Assembly: GCA_027488935.1 (NCBI GenBank)
Contig: JAIYAP010000070.1
Location: forward strand, 1 to 45,676
DNA length: 45,676 nt
Source of the DNA: Saprospiraceae bacterium
Lineage (GTDB): Bacteria > Bacteroidota > Bacteroidia > Chitinophagales > Saprospiraceae
Direction of reading: 5' to 3'
Shown: piece by piece, positions 25,835 to 34,601 of the stretch
How positions within the stretch are numbered: the stretch's first letter is position 1
How the letters are laid out: the number at the start of each line of letters is the position of its first letter
Made by a program: the position numbers and the translations under genes
Notes under the pieces: generated by a model
What the model saw: the letters and a program-made list of their open reading frames with translations, nothing else
The model's database searches: none
Told to the model about the DNA's origin: nothing

Positions 25835-27952
25835 CTATATTTTCACAAGTTTTATAACCACCGTTCGATCTTTCATTTTCATCAATCCAAAATATACGCC
25901 TGCGGGTGTTTCACTCCCCGAAAGCGCCTGCCCGTCCCATTCAATTTTTTGTTCCGTTACGCCGGCAGATAAATTGAAAATATACACCAACCGTCCTTTT
26001 AGGTCGTAAATCTCGAACGTAGGATGTTCATTCGAGGCAAACAAAGCCTTAATTTGAATGGTGGTCCGGGTTTCAAAAGGATTCGGGTATACATTAACCA
26101 AAGAATCCGAGGTACTTAAATCATCGGTACTTGTAAGTTGGGTTTCGTCGGTGCAATTATCGCAATAATAGGAAGAGTCTTCCAGGCATAAAAATGCAGT
26201 GTATCTGGAGAGCACCCGATTATTCAGGCTGTTAAAAAGTATATTATTAACGGTTGGGGTAGATTGCTGTTCGGCCTCAAGGGTTTGAATAAATTTCCCG
26301 TACCAAATTTCACGACTAAGTGTATCGATGGTCTCAATTTCACTTTGGGGGACTTCAACATTCGATAAAACTAATTGATCATCCAAAACACCACCTACTG
26401 CCAAATTAAACGGTGCTGTACCCAAGTATTTACCTACTTGTAAAACGGGTCGGTCCAGGTTAACCAACGTCCCATTATTCGAAACGTTTAAGCGAGCATA
26501 ACAAAAACCATCTTTAGGCGAAAGGTTTATGTCAAAAGTGCTCGTATTAGTCCCCATGTTATAAAATAAGGACTCTAGCCCTGGTGCGAAATTGGGGGAT
26601 TGGATGGTACTAAATGCTGCTTTCACATAAGCGCCTTTTGTTTGTGCGGCAAGCGTACTGAGCAAGTAACTATTTGCATAATAATAAGTATTATTCAAAT
26701 AAAAATAATTATTAATATCACAATAATTAAGAGAATTTATGCTAATAGTTGGAGGTGTAATACTTAACACATCGTTTAAAAAATTATTTGAGGCTGATAA
26801 ATTTGCAAATTGATTACCATTTGAAGCCAGTACGATAGCACCTTCATTGCCATGCGCCTTCACCCATTCTATACTAAAGGGCAATAAGGTAGTCAGGTTA
26901 CTGTATGGCGCCAATTGACCCGCTATTAAATTGAATGCACTACGAATCGTATCCGGGTGAGCGGGCAGCCATCGATCTGCGGCTTTACGAATTGACAAAC
27001 CAGAAATAAACAAATTAAATGAATCTCCAGTGATAAAGTTATTCAACATCGTATTTTTTGCCGCAACCAAAATTTGCGATGTACTTAAGCCACTAGTATT
27101 GCCCGGTTCAAAATCCAAACATAAGGCCACCTTCCTCCTTCTACTTCCAGGTAAAAAGTAATTGGGCATAACAGCAAGTTGATAAAACTGCTCACCCTCG
27201 GATGCTCCGGCAGCCAAATAATAGCCATTGCGAAGGGGGGATGCAAACGCCAATTTTACGTCATTGGTAAATTGGTTGGAGTTTAATACTGTCCTGTAAA
27301 AATGGCCTCCATCAATCGTATCTTCCACTTCTTCAAAATAAGTATTCGGCTGATTGAGCAAAGAGGGCACCTTGAAACGATCGTTTGTCCAAACAAGTAA
27401 ATTAAACTTACTTAGAGGAGTTGAGGAGTATTTCAACAAATCAAAAGGCAAGTCCAGCGTTGTATTTTCCCGACCGAGGGTTGCCGGTTGTAACCAGGTT
27501 ATTTTCACCCGCCGGGTATTGGTACGCGCCATCGGAAATACCCGTAACTGATATTGTGTTGTGCTATTTTTAAACAGGACAGAAGGGTCAATACGACGCT
27601 TTACGATGCCCTCATAAATCGCTGAGGCCGTCCACCGATCAAATATTCGCGCCTTACTAATTTCATCACCAACCCAAAGCCAGGAATCGTGTACCGTTGA
27701 GCCTTCCGGCAAATTGAACCTAAGCAGCACCTCCAGCGAATCTCCATTGGTATTGAAAGTAACACCTTTCGCAGAAAAGGTTAAGTAAAGCCCACATTCC
27801 ATGTAAAGCCCTTTAGGACGAACCGACAACGTGGCAGACTCAATAGTCCCCTGGCGTGTTGCCCAAGTTTGGCGGACATCAGCGACTGTCAATTGAGCAA
27901 AACTGGTACCATGCATGCACAGCAACAGACAAAAAAGTAGCAATAATCTCAT
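25835..27952 (-). CDS. Secreted VIT-domain protein with type IX sorting domain
   Basis: After a signal peptide (MRLLLLFCLLLCMHGTSFA) the 705-residue protein has a VIT (inter-alpha-trypsin/vault) domain at about 35-155. It is recognised from LRFNLPEGSTVHDSWLWVGDE, RWTASAIYEGIVKRRIDPSVLF and YQLRVFPMARTNTRRVKITW. A von Willebrand A-like fold follows from about 273, but the MIDAS DxSxS is replaced by DFEPG (280-284), so metal-dependent adhesion is doubtful. The end is a Por secretion domain (VYPNPFETRTTIQIK ... GVYFGLMKMKDRTVVIKLVKI). It should be exported by type IX secretion and held at the surface. I chose the ATG at 27952, which starts the signal peptide; the frame is open to 28027. Confidence 0.88.
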   Translation of the reverse strand: MRLLLLFCLLLCMHGTSFAQLTVADVRQTWATRQGTIESATLSVRPKGLYMECGLYLTFSAKGVTFNTNGDSLEVLLRFNLPEGSTVHDSWLWVGDEISKARIFDRWTASAIYEGIVKRRIDPSVLFKNSTTQYQLRVFPMARTNTRRVKITWLQPATLGRENTTLDLPFDLLKYSSTPLSKFNLLVWTNDRFKVPSLLNQPNTYFEEVEDTIDGGHFYRTVLNSNQFTNDVKLAFASPLRNGYYLAAGASEGEQFYQLAVMPNYFLPGSRRRKVALCLDFEPGNTSGLSTSQILVAAKNTMLNNFITGDSFNLFISGLSIRKAADRWLPAHPDTIRSAFNLIAGQLAPYSNLTTLLPFSIEWVKAHGNEGAIVLASNGNQFANLSASNNFLNDVLSITPPTISINSLNYCDINNYFYLNNTYYYANSYLLSTLAAQTKGAYVKAAFSTIQSPNFAPGLESLFYNMGTNTSTFDINLSPKDGFCYARLNVSNNGTLVNLDRPVLQVGKYLGTAPFNLAVGGVLDDQLVLSNVEVPQSEIETIDTLSREIWYGKFIQTLEAEQQSTPTVNNILFNSLNNRVLSRYTAFLCLEDSSYYCDNCTDETQLTSTDDLSTSDSLVNVYPNPFETRTTIQIKALFASNEHPTFEIYDLKGRLVYIFNLSAGVTEQKIEWDGQALSGSETPAGVYFGLMKMKDRTVVIKLVKI

Positions 27953-28164
27953 TGGTTTCAAGTATTTTATTTTGTGAAGGATGTGAATTTGATTTATTAA
28001 ATAACAGGGACTGCTTTTTATATTCAAACGAAGTCACGTTAAAATAGGCTGTCTACATAGTATGGGTACTTTTGTACAATTTGAGCAATTCACTACTTGG
28101 GGAAACACTTTGATAGGACTTTTATTTTATAGTAATACTGCTAATATCAACACGACATGAGCAA

Positions 28165-28197
28165 TTAAAAATCTATTTAATAAAGGCTTTATTAAAT
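28165..28197 (-). terminator. Terminator of the carbamoyltransferase cassette
   Basis: ATTTAATAAAG (28175-28185) and CTTTATTAAAT (28187-28197) form a nearly perfect palindrome that begins in the SxtJ-like stop codon. On the minus strand it is followed by AGATTTTTAATT. The shape fits a rho-independent terminator, though the stem is AT-rich. Confidence 0.6.
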
Positions 28198-28565
28198 CAC
28201 CATAAATTTTCCAAATCCGCTTTTGTATAAGCATGGTCACGTTCGGCATAGTAAGTTTCACCCGCAGGCTTGCGTTTTAACTCCACCGAAGAGCCGCCAA
28301 AAAGGCGAGATAACCATGCCAAAGGGGTCAATATGGCAAAAAACAGGATTGAAAGCAACACCCGGCTATTAAACCAGCCCAATGCCTGGGCTAAAAGCAT
28401 CCAGCCTTGATGCAAGAGGTTAGCGGCCCAAGGCCACAATACACCAATTGCAGAAACAAGCATCGCTCCACGTAAAAACCAACTGTTATGCAGCCAAAAA
28501 TAAAGAGCCAACAACCCTGCTGTAATCACCAGGGCTGTTTCTATGGATTGTGCGCGTTTGTTCAT
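28197..28565 (-). CDS. SxtJ-family membrane protein
   Basis: The 122-residue product has three hydrophobic helices (about residues 8-25, 31-50, 66-86) and a polar C-terminal tail (SSVELKRKPAGETYYAERDHAYTKADLENLW). This shape and the position next to an O-carbamoyltransferase identify it as an SxtJ-like protein, named from the saxitoxin cluster, whose function is unknown. I chose the ATG at 28565: it lies one base after the stop of the 49-residue gene, so translation is probably coupled. It is the last gene of the cassette. Confidence 0.85.
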   Translation of the reverse strand: MNKRAQSIETALVITAGLLALYFWLHNSWFLRGAMLVSAIGVLWPWAANLLHQGWMLLAQALGWFNSRVLLSILFFAILTPLAWLSRLFGGSSVELKRKPAGETYYAERDHAYTKADLENLW

Positions 28566-28566
28566 C

Positions 28567-28716
28567 TTAAAACAAGGTATAAATAAACGGTGCAATGGCA
28601 CTGCCGCCGCCGATTACGAGTAATACGCCTAAAAGCAATAAAACAAGCACCACAGGCGCCAGCCACCACTTTTTACGCGCTTTCATAAATTGAAAAAGTT
28701 CTTTCAAAAATTCCAT
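28567..28716 (-). CDS. 49-residue single-helix membrane protein (DUF5989/SxtK-like)
   Basis: A short gene reads MEFLKELFQFMKARKKWWLA, then a hydrophobic helix (PVVLVLLLLGVLLVIGGGSA) and the tail IAPFIYTLF. The amphipathic basic start, double Trp and single helix with a GGGSA end match the DUF5989 family of very small proteins found beside carbamoyltransferase genes; the product is about the size of SxtK. It starts 19 bases after the carbamoyltransferase stop and ends one base before the SxtJ-like start. Its role is unknown; a scaffold or activator of the membrane complex is an inference only. Confidence 0.85.
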   Translation of the reverse strand: MEFLKELFQFMKARKKWWLAPVVLVLLLLGVLLVIGGGSAIAPFIYTLF

Positions 28717-28735
28717 GACACTTGCATTTTGCAGG

Positions 28736-30601
28736 TTAATCTAAAACAAATTCTTCCTTCCAGCCGTCCTTTTCCAGCCATTCCGGTTGTTGTGTTTTAT
28801 CGAACAAGGTATTTCCTACCACCAAAAAATCCATTTCTGTACGCATAAAACAGCGATAGGCATCTTCCGCGGTACACACAATCGGTTCACCGCGCACATT
28901 GAAACTCGTATTTACAATCACCGCAATATCTGTAATTTTTCGAAATGCCTCAATCAACGACCAATACCTTGGATTGGTTTCTTGATGAACCGTTTGTATC
29001 CGTGCTGAAAAATCGATATGCGTAATAGATGGTAAGTCTGACCGTAGCTGATACAATTTATCACGTACTGACAACTGATTATAATCGTTCGGCAATGGCT
29101 TTCGATGGCTATTATTTACCGGATGTACCAGCAACATATAAGGCGAAATACCTTGATAATCAAAATATTCCGCAACCCGTTCACTTTGTACAGAAGGTGC
29201 AAAGGGCCGAAAAGATTCTCGGTATTTAATCTTTACATTGAGTTTTTTCTGCATTTCAGGATTTCTCGGATCTCCCAAAATGCTGCGATTACCCAACGCA
29301 CGGGGACCAAATTCCATACGTCCTTGTACCCAACCAACTACATTGCCTTCTGCAAGTAATTGCGCAGTTTTATCCGCCAAATCTTCAAAATGCTCAAAAT
29401 GCTGGCCAATTGCCCGGTATTTTCGCGTGACGAGTTGCACATCGCGCTCGCTACAGGCTGGCCCCAGGTAACTACCCTGCATTCCATCCAATCCCGTTGG
29501 CGTAATCCTTTCCTCACCAAAATACAAATATTGAGCCGCCAAAGCTGCACCCAATGAGCCACCTGCGTCGCCCGCTGCTGGCTGGATAAATACATTTTGG
29601 AAAATTCCAGAAACCTGGAGTTTGCCATTTGACACACAATTGAGCGCAACACCGCCTGCTAAACATAGATTTTCTGAACCCGTAAGGCGCTTGGCCTCTT
29701 TTGCCATCAAAAGCACGACCCGCTCGGTAACCTGCTGAATTGCTAATCCCAAATTACAATGATGTGCTTCTAAAGGATCTTCAGGCTGGCGTTTTTTAAA
29801 GCCAAACAAACGCTCCCAATCAGCATCATTTACCATTCGAAGCCCGGTAGCATAATCAAAATAACGCTGATTAAGCCAGATAGAGCCATCTTCATGGATA
29901 TCAACCAATTCATTTTCAATTACTTGTATATATCGTTCAATATCTGGCGACTCCGGATTGCCATAAGGCGCCAAACCCATTAGTTTGTACTCGCCAGAAT
30001 TGACCCGAAAGCCCAAAAAGTAGGTAAACGCTGAGTATAACAGGCCTAAGGAATGCGGAAAGCGCAATTCCCGCAAAATTTTAATGTTTTTACCTTCACC
30101 GTAACAAATACTAGCCGTTGCCCATTCCCCCACACCATCAATGGTCAAAATTGCAGATGACGCAAAAGGAGCAGGGTAAAACGCACTCGCTGCATGGGAT
30201 AAATGATGTTCCGGAAATAGCAACTTCAACTTTGCCTTATTGAAATCTCCAATTTTGGCCAGTTCCTGGCGTAAAGCCCGCTTTAAAAACATTTTTTCTT
30301 TCAACCAAACCGGCATACCAGTCAAAAAAGAACGCAAACCACGTGGTGCAAATGCATAATAGGTTTCTAACAAGCGCTCAAATTTAAGCAACGGCTTGTC
30401 ATAAAATACCACCGCATCTAATTGCTGAATGCTTAATCCCGCTTCTTCGAGGCAATATTTTACGGCATTCGAGGGAAATCCCGGATCATGTTTTTTTCGG
30501 GTAAAACGCTCTTCCTGGGCCGCAGCAACCAACACGCCATCGCGCAAAATTGCAGCCGCTGAATCATGATAATAGGCAGAGATGCCAAGTATATTGGGCA
30601 T
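28736..30601 (-). CDS. O-carbamoyltransferase (NodU/CmcH/SxtI-like)
   Basis: The 621-residue enzyme transfers a carbamoyl group from carbamoyl phosphate, through a carbamoyl-adenylate, to a hydroxyl group of an acceptor. The N-terminal Kae1-like domain has ILGISAYYHDSAAAIL, the metal-binding histidines in PEHHLSHAASAFYPAPF (His132, His136) and LCLAGGVALNCVSNGKL. The C-terminal YrdC-like domain holds GRMEFGPRALGNRSILGDPR near residue 430. Length and both domains are complete. Its ATG overlaps the stop of the SGNH hydrolase gene (TAATG). With the SxtJ- and SxtK-like genes it forms a conserved cassette; the acceptor, probably a surface glycan or secreted metabolite, is not identifiable. Confidence 0.95.
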   Translation of the reverse strand: MPNILGISAYYHDSAAAILRDGVLVAAAQEERFTRKKHDPGFPSNAVKYCLEEAGLSIQQLDAVVFYDKPLLKFERLLETYYAFAPRGLRSFLTGMPVWLKEKMFLKRALRQELAKIGDFNKAKLKLLFPEHHLSHAASAFYPAPFASSAILTIDGVGEWATASICYGEGKNIKILRELRFPHSLGLLYSAFTYFLGFRVNSGEYKLMGLAPYGNPESPDIERYIQVIENELVDIHEDGSIWLNQRYFDYATGLRMVNDADWERLFGFKKRQPEDPLEAHHCNLGLAIQQVTERVVLLMAKEAKRLTGSENLCLAGGVALNCVSNGKLQVSGIFQNVFIQPAAGDAGGSLGAALAAQYLYFGEERITPTGLDGMQGSYLGPACSERDVQLVTRKYRAIGQHFEHFEDLADKTAQLLAEGNVVGWVQGRMEFGPRALGNRSILGDPRNPEMQKKLNVKIKYRESFRPFAPSVQSERVAEYFDYQGISPYMLLVHPVNNSHRKPLPNDYNQLSVRDKLYQLRSDLPSITHIDFSARIQTVHQETNPRYWSLIEAFRKITDIAVIVNTSFNVRGEPIVCTAEDAYRCFMRTEMDFLVVGNTLFDKTQQPEWLEKDGWKEEFVLD

Positions 30602-31671
30602 TATTGGTTTGTTCTTAAATAATTAATCAAAAACTGGGCGACCATTGCATTGCCCTGATTATTCCAGTGGTAGCCATCATCGGAGCGCACACATTGACCT
30701 TTGTTTTCTGCATCCGACACCTTATTTGCCAAACCATCGACAAAAGGGATGTTATTTTCGCTACAAAGACGCTTGAACTGGTCATATTGTGGTTGGTATC
30801 CATCCGCATCAAAAGCAATCAATTTGGTGGAGGCCGGTAAAACAGATTTCACCTTTTTAATTACCGCATCCGTCATTTTTACGCTTTTGGCAAATAAGGG
30901 ATAGGCAAGTCCTTGTTCTCCGATGAATTTTTCCGCAGGCTCTTTAGGCGCTTGGTCGAAAGTCCCCCCGCTTTCTGCAATGCGCCTCAGAACAAAATAC
31001 AAAAAGTAGGAATAGGGTTTGACACTGCGTGGGTATTCAGCCGCCCACCGATAAACAATGCGCCCATCTTCTTGGGTGTATGGACGCTTCATGCGAACAT
31101 GATAAACCGCCGCTTTTTCCAGTTCCCAATAATTATCGAGAAAATCATTGCAGCAAAACTGCCAAACCACGATATCCGGTTTTACCTCATTTACATATTT
31201 TTCAAGAAACATCGCTTGCTGGGTACTGCCAAATCCGGCAGCGCCAAATGCAAAAACTTCGAATGGAAGAGAATCGCCGATGATTTTATAAAACAAATGA
31301 TCATCGCCCGTTTGAACGGCTGCTGTATAGGAATCTCCTAAAAACAGCACCTTCTTTTTGTCTGTAACCGCAGGATTGCCCCAACGCCGAAACCCATTTT
31401 TACCAAAAGAAATGTTTAGGGCATAGGAAGTGTCGCATTTGTCGCGCATCGTGCCTTGATATTGATACCCCTCCTGCACATGCCAACCATAAGTATTATC
31501 CGGCACACGATAATTATGGGGTGCTGGTGCCGAAGGATCGGCTACCCATTGTGGGTTTAAGCGAAAAATGATTTCGACAACACCGCAAACCACAAATAGC
31601 CCAATGAACATCGTGATGATGCTAAACAGGATCTGCTTGCCATTACTTAACTTATGCTGAGTTGCTGCCAT
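30601..31671 (-). CDS. Membrane-anchored SGNH/GDSL hydrolase
   Basis: The 356-residue product has one N-terminal transmembrane helix (about 15-38, ILFSIITMFIGLFVVCGVVE) and an extracytoplasmic SGNH domain. Block I is VLFLGDSYTAAV with the catalytic Ser114; the block III-like Asn is in WQFCCNDFLDNY; block V is DDGYHWNNQGN with the Asp/His pair. Such domains act as esterases or acyltransferases on glycans and lipids. I chose the ATG at 31671, which gives a normal topology (short basic N-tail inside), and a TACTTTTG box lies 20 bases before it. It is the first gene of the cassette and overlaps the carbamoyltransferase start by one base. In the sxt cluster a GDSL lipase (sxtL) occupies the equivalent place. 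Confidence 0.88.
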   Translation of the reverse strand: MAATQHKLSNGKQILFSIITMFIGLFVVCGVVEIIFRLNPQWVADPSAPAPHNYRVPDNTYGWHVQEGYQYQGTMRDKCDTSYALNISFGKNGFRRWGNPAVTDKKKVLFLGDSYTAAVQTGDDHLFYKIIGDSLPFEVFAFGAAGFGSTQQAMFLEKYVNEVKPDIVVWQFCCNDFLDNYWELEKAAVYHVRMKRPYTQEDGRIVYRWAAEYPRSVKPYSYFLYFVLRRIAESGGTFDQAPKEPAEKFIGEQGLAYPLFAKSVKMTDAVIKKVKSVLPASTKLIAFDADGYQPQYDQFKRLCSENNIPFVDGLANKVSDAENKGQCVRSDDGYHWNNQGNAMVAQFLINYLRTNQ

Positions 31672-31690
31672 TTTATATTTCCTTATGCGG

Positions 31691-31698
31691 CAAAAGTA
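31691..31698 (-). promoter_or_regulatory. Candidate -7 box (TACTTTTG) of the carbamoyltransferase cassette
   Basis: On the minus strand TACTTTTGCCGC matches TAnnTTTG and lies 20 bases before the SGNH hydrolase ATG. No clear -33 element is seen. Confidence 0.45.
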
Positions 31699-31905
31699 AT
31701 ACACTATCCTTAGAGTTTAGGAAAAACCATTGTGGTAAATAGATCTTCTAAAGCGTATATTTGAAAATCACTACACCAATGCGCCAACTTCCCACACCTA
31801 ACCCTCGGCCATTGAAAGAAAAAAAGGATTTCGGATTTTACCGAAAATAGTACGCCGCTCAATACGACCATCCCTACACTGAAATAACAGGAAATAAATA
31901 TATAT
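31699..31905. other. Intergenic, no gene seen
   Basis: This stretch between the cassette promoter and the terminator of the next minus-strand gene has short frames only, none with recognisable content. Confidence 0.4.
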
Positions 31906-31951
31906 AAAAAAAGCGCAGATGTTACCCAGAAAAATCTGTGTAACATCTGCG
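31906..31951 (-). terminator. Strong terminator of the dockerin/cohesin-like gene
   Basis: CGCAGATGTTACCCAGA (31914-31930) pairs with TCTGTGTAACATCTGCG (31935-31951), 16 of 17 positions, around an AAAA loop. On the minus strand it is followed by CTTTTTTTATATA. It lies 47 bases after the stop codon at 31999 and is a textbook rho-independent terminator. Neighbouring words (AATCTGTGCAAATCC, ATAATCTGTGG) repeat parts of the stem. Confidence 0.8.
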
Positions 31952-31998
31952 AAAAGGAATCTGTGCAAATCCGTATAATCTGTGGTTAACCCAAGCAA

Positions 31999-34356
31999 CT
32001 ATCGCACCCGCATCACTTTCTGCGTAACAACACCGCCCGCCGTTTCTAATTGCAACAACAATAAGCCGTTCGCCGAAAGTCCGGACAGATCCAGCACCTG
32101 GTTGTGCATGCCCTGCGCCGATTCCGCGGGCGTTTGCAATACCACCTGACCGGTTGCATCCGTTAAACGCAGGGTCGCCGCACCTGCTTCTGGCAGGTAA
32201 TACACGGCCGTCAATACATCTTGCACCGGATTAGGCGTTGCAGGCATCAATACAGCCGCCGGTTTGCCAGCTGGTTTGGACAAAAATTCGAGCCCAATTT
32301 CGGTGCTTTCCAATTTGCCCGTGAAGGCTGCTTGTTCGGTCACCGACCCATTCATAAACAACACATCGCGCAGCAAACAATTTTCTTGCGCCTTGATAAT
32401 CAGGGTAAAAGCAACTACTTTTTGATTGTTATTGGCACCGATCAAAGCCGAGGGCAACACGCATGCCGCCGTTATAGCACCTGCATCCGCAAACTTACTC
32501 AGGTAAGATGCTGGTACCAAACCAGGTTCTACCCCTACCAATTGCACCTTGCTCTGGTCGTAACCCAAGGTAAACTGGAAAGCTGCCAAATCCTCCAATA
32601 CCGGCGTAGTAATGTCTACCCGCATCTCAACACCTGCCGCCAAACGCATGGAAGACGCGGTAAAATAACGGGTTGGAACTTCTGGTTTGCGCGATTCTGA
32701 CCCAACGATGTCTGCTGCTTTAAAAGAGCCGTCCAAATCGCCGGTTTTAACACCTACAAAATCGCGCTGGGCGTTTCCGTTCAACATGCTGATCGTTTCA
32801 GGAAAGGCGGTTGCCAAAGGTTGTGCCGGGTTGGCAAAAACATGGCTCACCGGCACAAAACGCCAGGCTGTATTATTGCTAAACGATTTTGTCTGCCCCG
32901 TAATCACCTTCATCATTTCATTGATGTCGTCTTGGTTCAGTTTGGCATCGCGGTTCACATCGGCTGCGATGATCTGGTAAGGACTGCCCAGCGGCTGAAC
33001 CAAACTCTGGTGCGCAGAAGACAACAACACGTCCAGCGTATTCACACCCTCGGATGCCAGGGTATCCAACTGCGGAACCAGGCTGTAATTGCCGGAACTG
33101 GCCGGCGCGTTTGCTACCTGGTAAATCCCGTCGGCATTGGTGCTGGCTTTCCAGGCGCCCGGGTATTGGGGCAGCATGTTGCTGACCATTTTCAACTGTA
33201 CCGAAGGCACCGCTTTTTGCTGGATGTTCATGATCTGGCCACTCACATTTTGCGGCGGACAAGAACCCGAGTTGTCCTGCACCACCACGTAAGTTTCGCA
33301 GTAATCGGCATTGCCATAAGCATCTTGCGACCAGATTTGCACCTTTTGCGGACCTAATTCGGTGCAATCAAAGGTTACACTGTGCTGATCGAAGGGGAAG
33401 CCTGTACCAGCGCCTGTTTTGCGAATGGCAATTTTTAGCTGGTTCTTCGGCGTGCAATTATCAAAGGTGTATTGCAAAAAGTCGGTATCCCACAGGGTGA
33501 TCATACCGGTTTGCATAATATTGATACTCAAGCCATTGATACAAACCACCGTTGGCGCTTTGCAATCTTTTACAATAAATTCGTATTTACAAATGGCATC
33601 CGCTGCGCAATTGTCGCTGGCGATCCATTCAATTTTGTGTTTTCCGTAAGGCAAACCAACACCGGTTGGGAATTTCACCTTGGCACTCACGGTATCGCCG
33701 GTCACCGTTGTTTCAATCGGCCAGGCATTGGCGGCGCTGCTGCTGAGGTACGTTTCCATGCTACCGTTGCCATCGAGGTCCAGGTACAGGCGGTACGACA
33801 ATTTAATATCCGCTTTAGAGCAGGCATCGGTTACTTTTACTTTCAAATCCACCGGACCTTCACAGCGGTCGTTGTAATTGCTGTTGTATTGGGCAGGATC
33901 GTTGTTGGTTAAGTCGCAAAAAACAACCGGCTCCGTCGGGCAATTCAGGAAAACCGGCGGCACATTGTCCACCACCTTAATGATTTGGGTGTAGGTGATG
34001 TAACCGTGGTTGCTGTAATTGCCAATAACGGTTGGACCAATATCCGAGTTCAAAGGATTCAGAATGGCAAAGGGCGCCGTCCAGTTGGGGTTGTAATCAC
34101 ACCAGTACACCAGGGTCCACTTACGCAATACCTTGAAGCAGGTTTTAGCGTTGTTGGTGTAAAAAATCTGGTCTTTTTGTGAAACGCCCACATTGAAATT
34201 GCAGCCGTATTGGGTAATTTGTGGGTAAACCACGTCGGGTATCACGCCGCAACCGTAAATGGTTACATCGTCCGGAAATTTGACGGTGTAGTAATTTTGG
34301 GCAGACAAACCGGAATTAAGCAGGAGCGCAAAGGCGCAGAGTAGGAATAAACGCAT
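31999..34356 (-). CDS. Secreted protein with HYR-like, dockerin-like and cohesin-like segments and type IX sorting domain
   Basis: The 785-residue product starts with a signal peptide (MRLFLLCAFALLLNSGLSAQ). Cys-rich beta domains with HYR-like turns follow (VVDNVPPVFLNCPTEPVVFCD, VKDCKAPTVVCI), then a carboxypeptidase-regulatory-like segment (VSGQIMNIQQKAVPSVQLKM). The dockerin-like part (about 466-551) has ADVNRDAKLNQDDINEMM as a calcium-loop repeat, then RFVPVSHVF and FVGVKTGDLDGS. A cohesin-like beta domain (about 575-695) includes DLAAFQFTLGYDQSKVQLVGVEPGLV. The last 80 residues (ATPNPVQDVLTAVYYLP ... VVTQKVMRVR) are a type IX sorting domain. It is probably a surface or matrix protein; no catalytic site is visible. 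I chose the ATG at 34356 for the signal peptide. Confidence 0.85.
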   Translation of the reverse strand: MRLFLLCAFALLLNSGLSAQNYYTVKFPDDVTIYGCGVIPDVVYPQITQYGCNFNVGVSQKDQIFYTNNAKTCFKVLRKWTLVYWCDYNPNWTAPFAILNPLNSDIGPTVIGNYSNHGYITYTQIIKVVDNVPPVFLNCPTEPVVFCDLTNNDPAQYNSNYNDRCEGPVDLKVKVTDACSKADIKLSYRLYLDLDGNGSMETYLSSSAANAWPIETTVTGDTVSAKVKFPTGVGLPYGKHKIEWIASDNCAADAICKYEFIVKDCKAPTVVCINGLSINIMQTGMITLWDTDFLQYTFDNCTPKNQLKIAIRKTGAGTGFPFDQHSVTFDCTELGPQKVQIWSQDAYGNADYCETYVVVQDNSGSCPPQNVSGQIMNIQQKAVPSVQLKMVSNMLPQYPGAWKASTNADGIYQVANAPASSGNYSLVPQLDTLASEGVNTLDVLLSSAHQSLVQPLGSPYQIIAADVNRDAKLNQDDINEMMKVITGQTKSFSNNTAWRFVPVSHVFANPAQPLATAFPETISMLNGNAQRDFVGVKTGDLDGSFKAADIVGSESRKPEVPTRYFTASSMRLAAGVEMRVDITTPVLEDLAAFQFTLGYDQSKVQLVGVEPGLVPASYLSKFADAGAITAACVLPSALIGANNNQKVVAFTLIIKAQENCLLRDVLFMNGSVTEQAAFTGKLESTEIGLEFLSKPAGKPAAVLMPATPNPVQDVLTAVYYLPEAGAATLRLTDATGQVVLQTPAESAQGMHNQVLDLSGLSANGLLLLQLETAGGVVTQKVMRVR

Positions 34357-34601
34357 AAGGTTTTTGATTTTAAGCGTAAAAATACACCGCAAAGCCCCCT
34401 GCCTGCGTTGTTAAAAATGACGCATTGGCGACGAATGAACGCATAAGCACGCATTTTGAACTACGCCAAATTGCTTGATTAAATATGCGCATTTATAAAC
34501 AACTGATAGTCAAAACGCATTCAAAATCAACACTTTACCCAGGCATTTGTTATAGTATGAAAATACTATCCGCAATTGAACCCAGACTAAATGAAATTAA
34601 A

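Noticed and set aside
28197-31671. Saxitoxin biosynthesis cluster
   Set aside because: Only the carbamoylation-related gene types are present. No polyketide synthase-like sxtA, amidinotransferase or Rieske oxygenases are seen, so toxin production is not supported.
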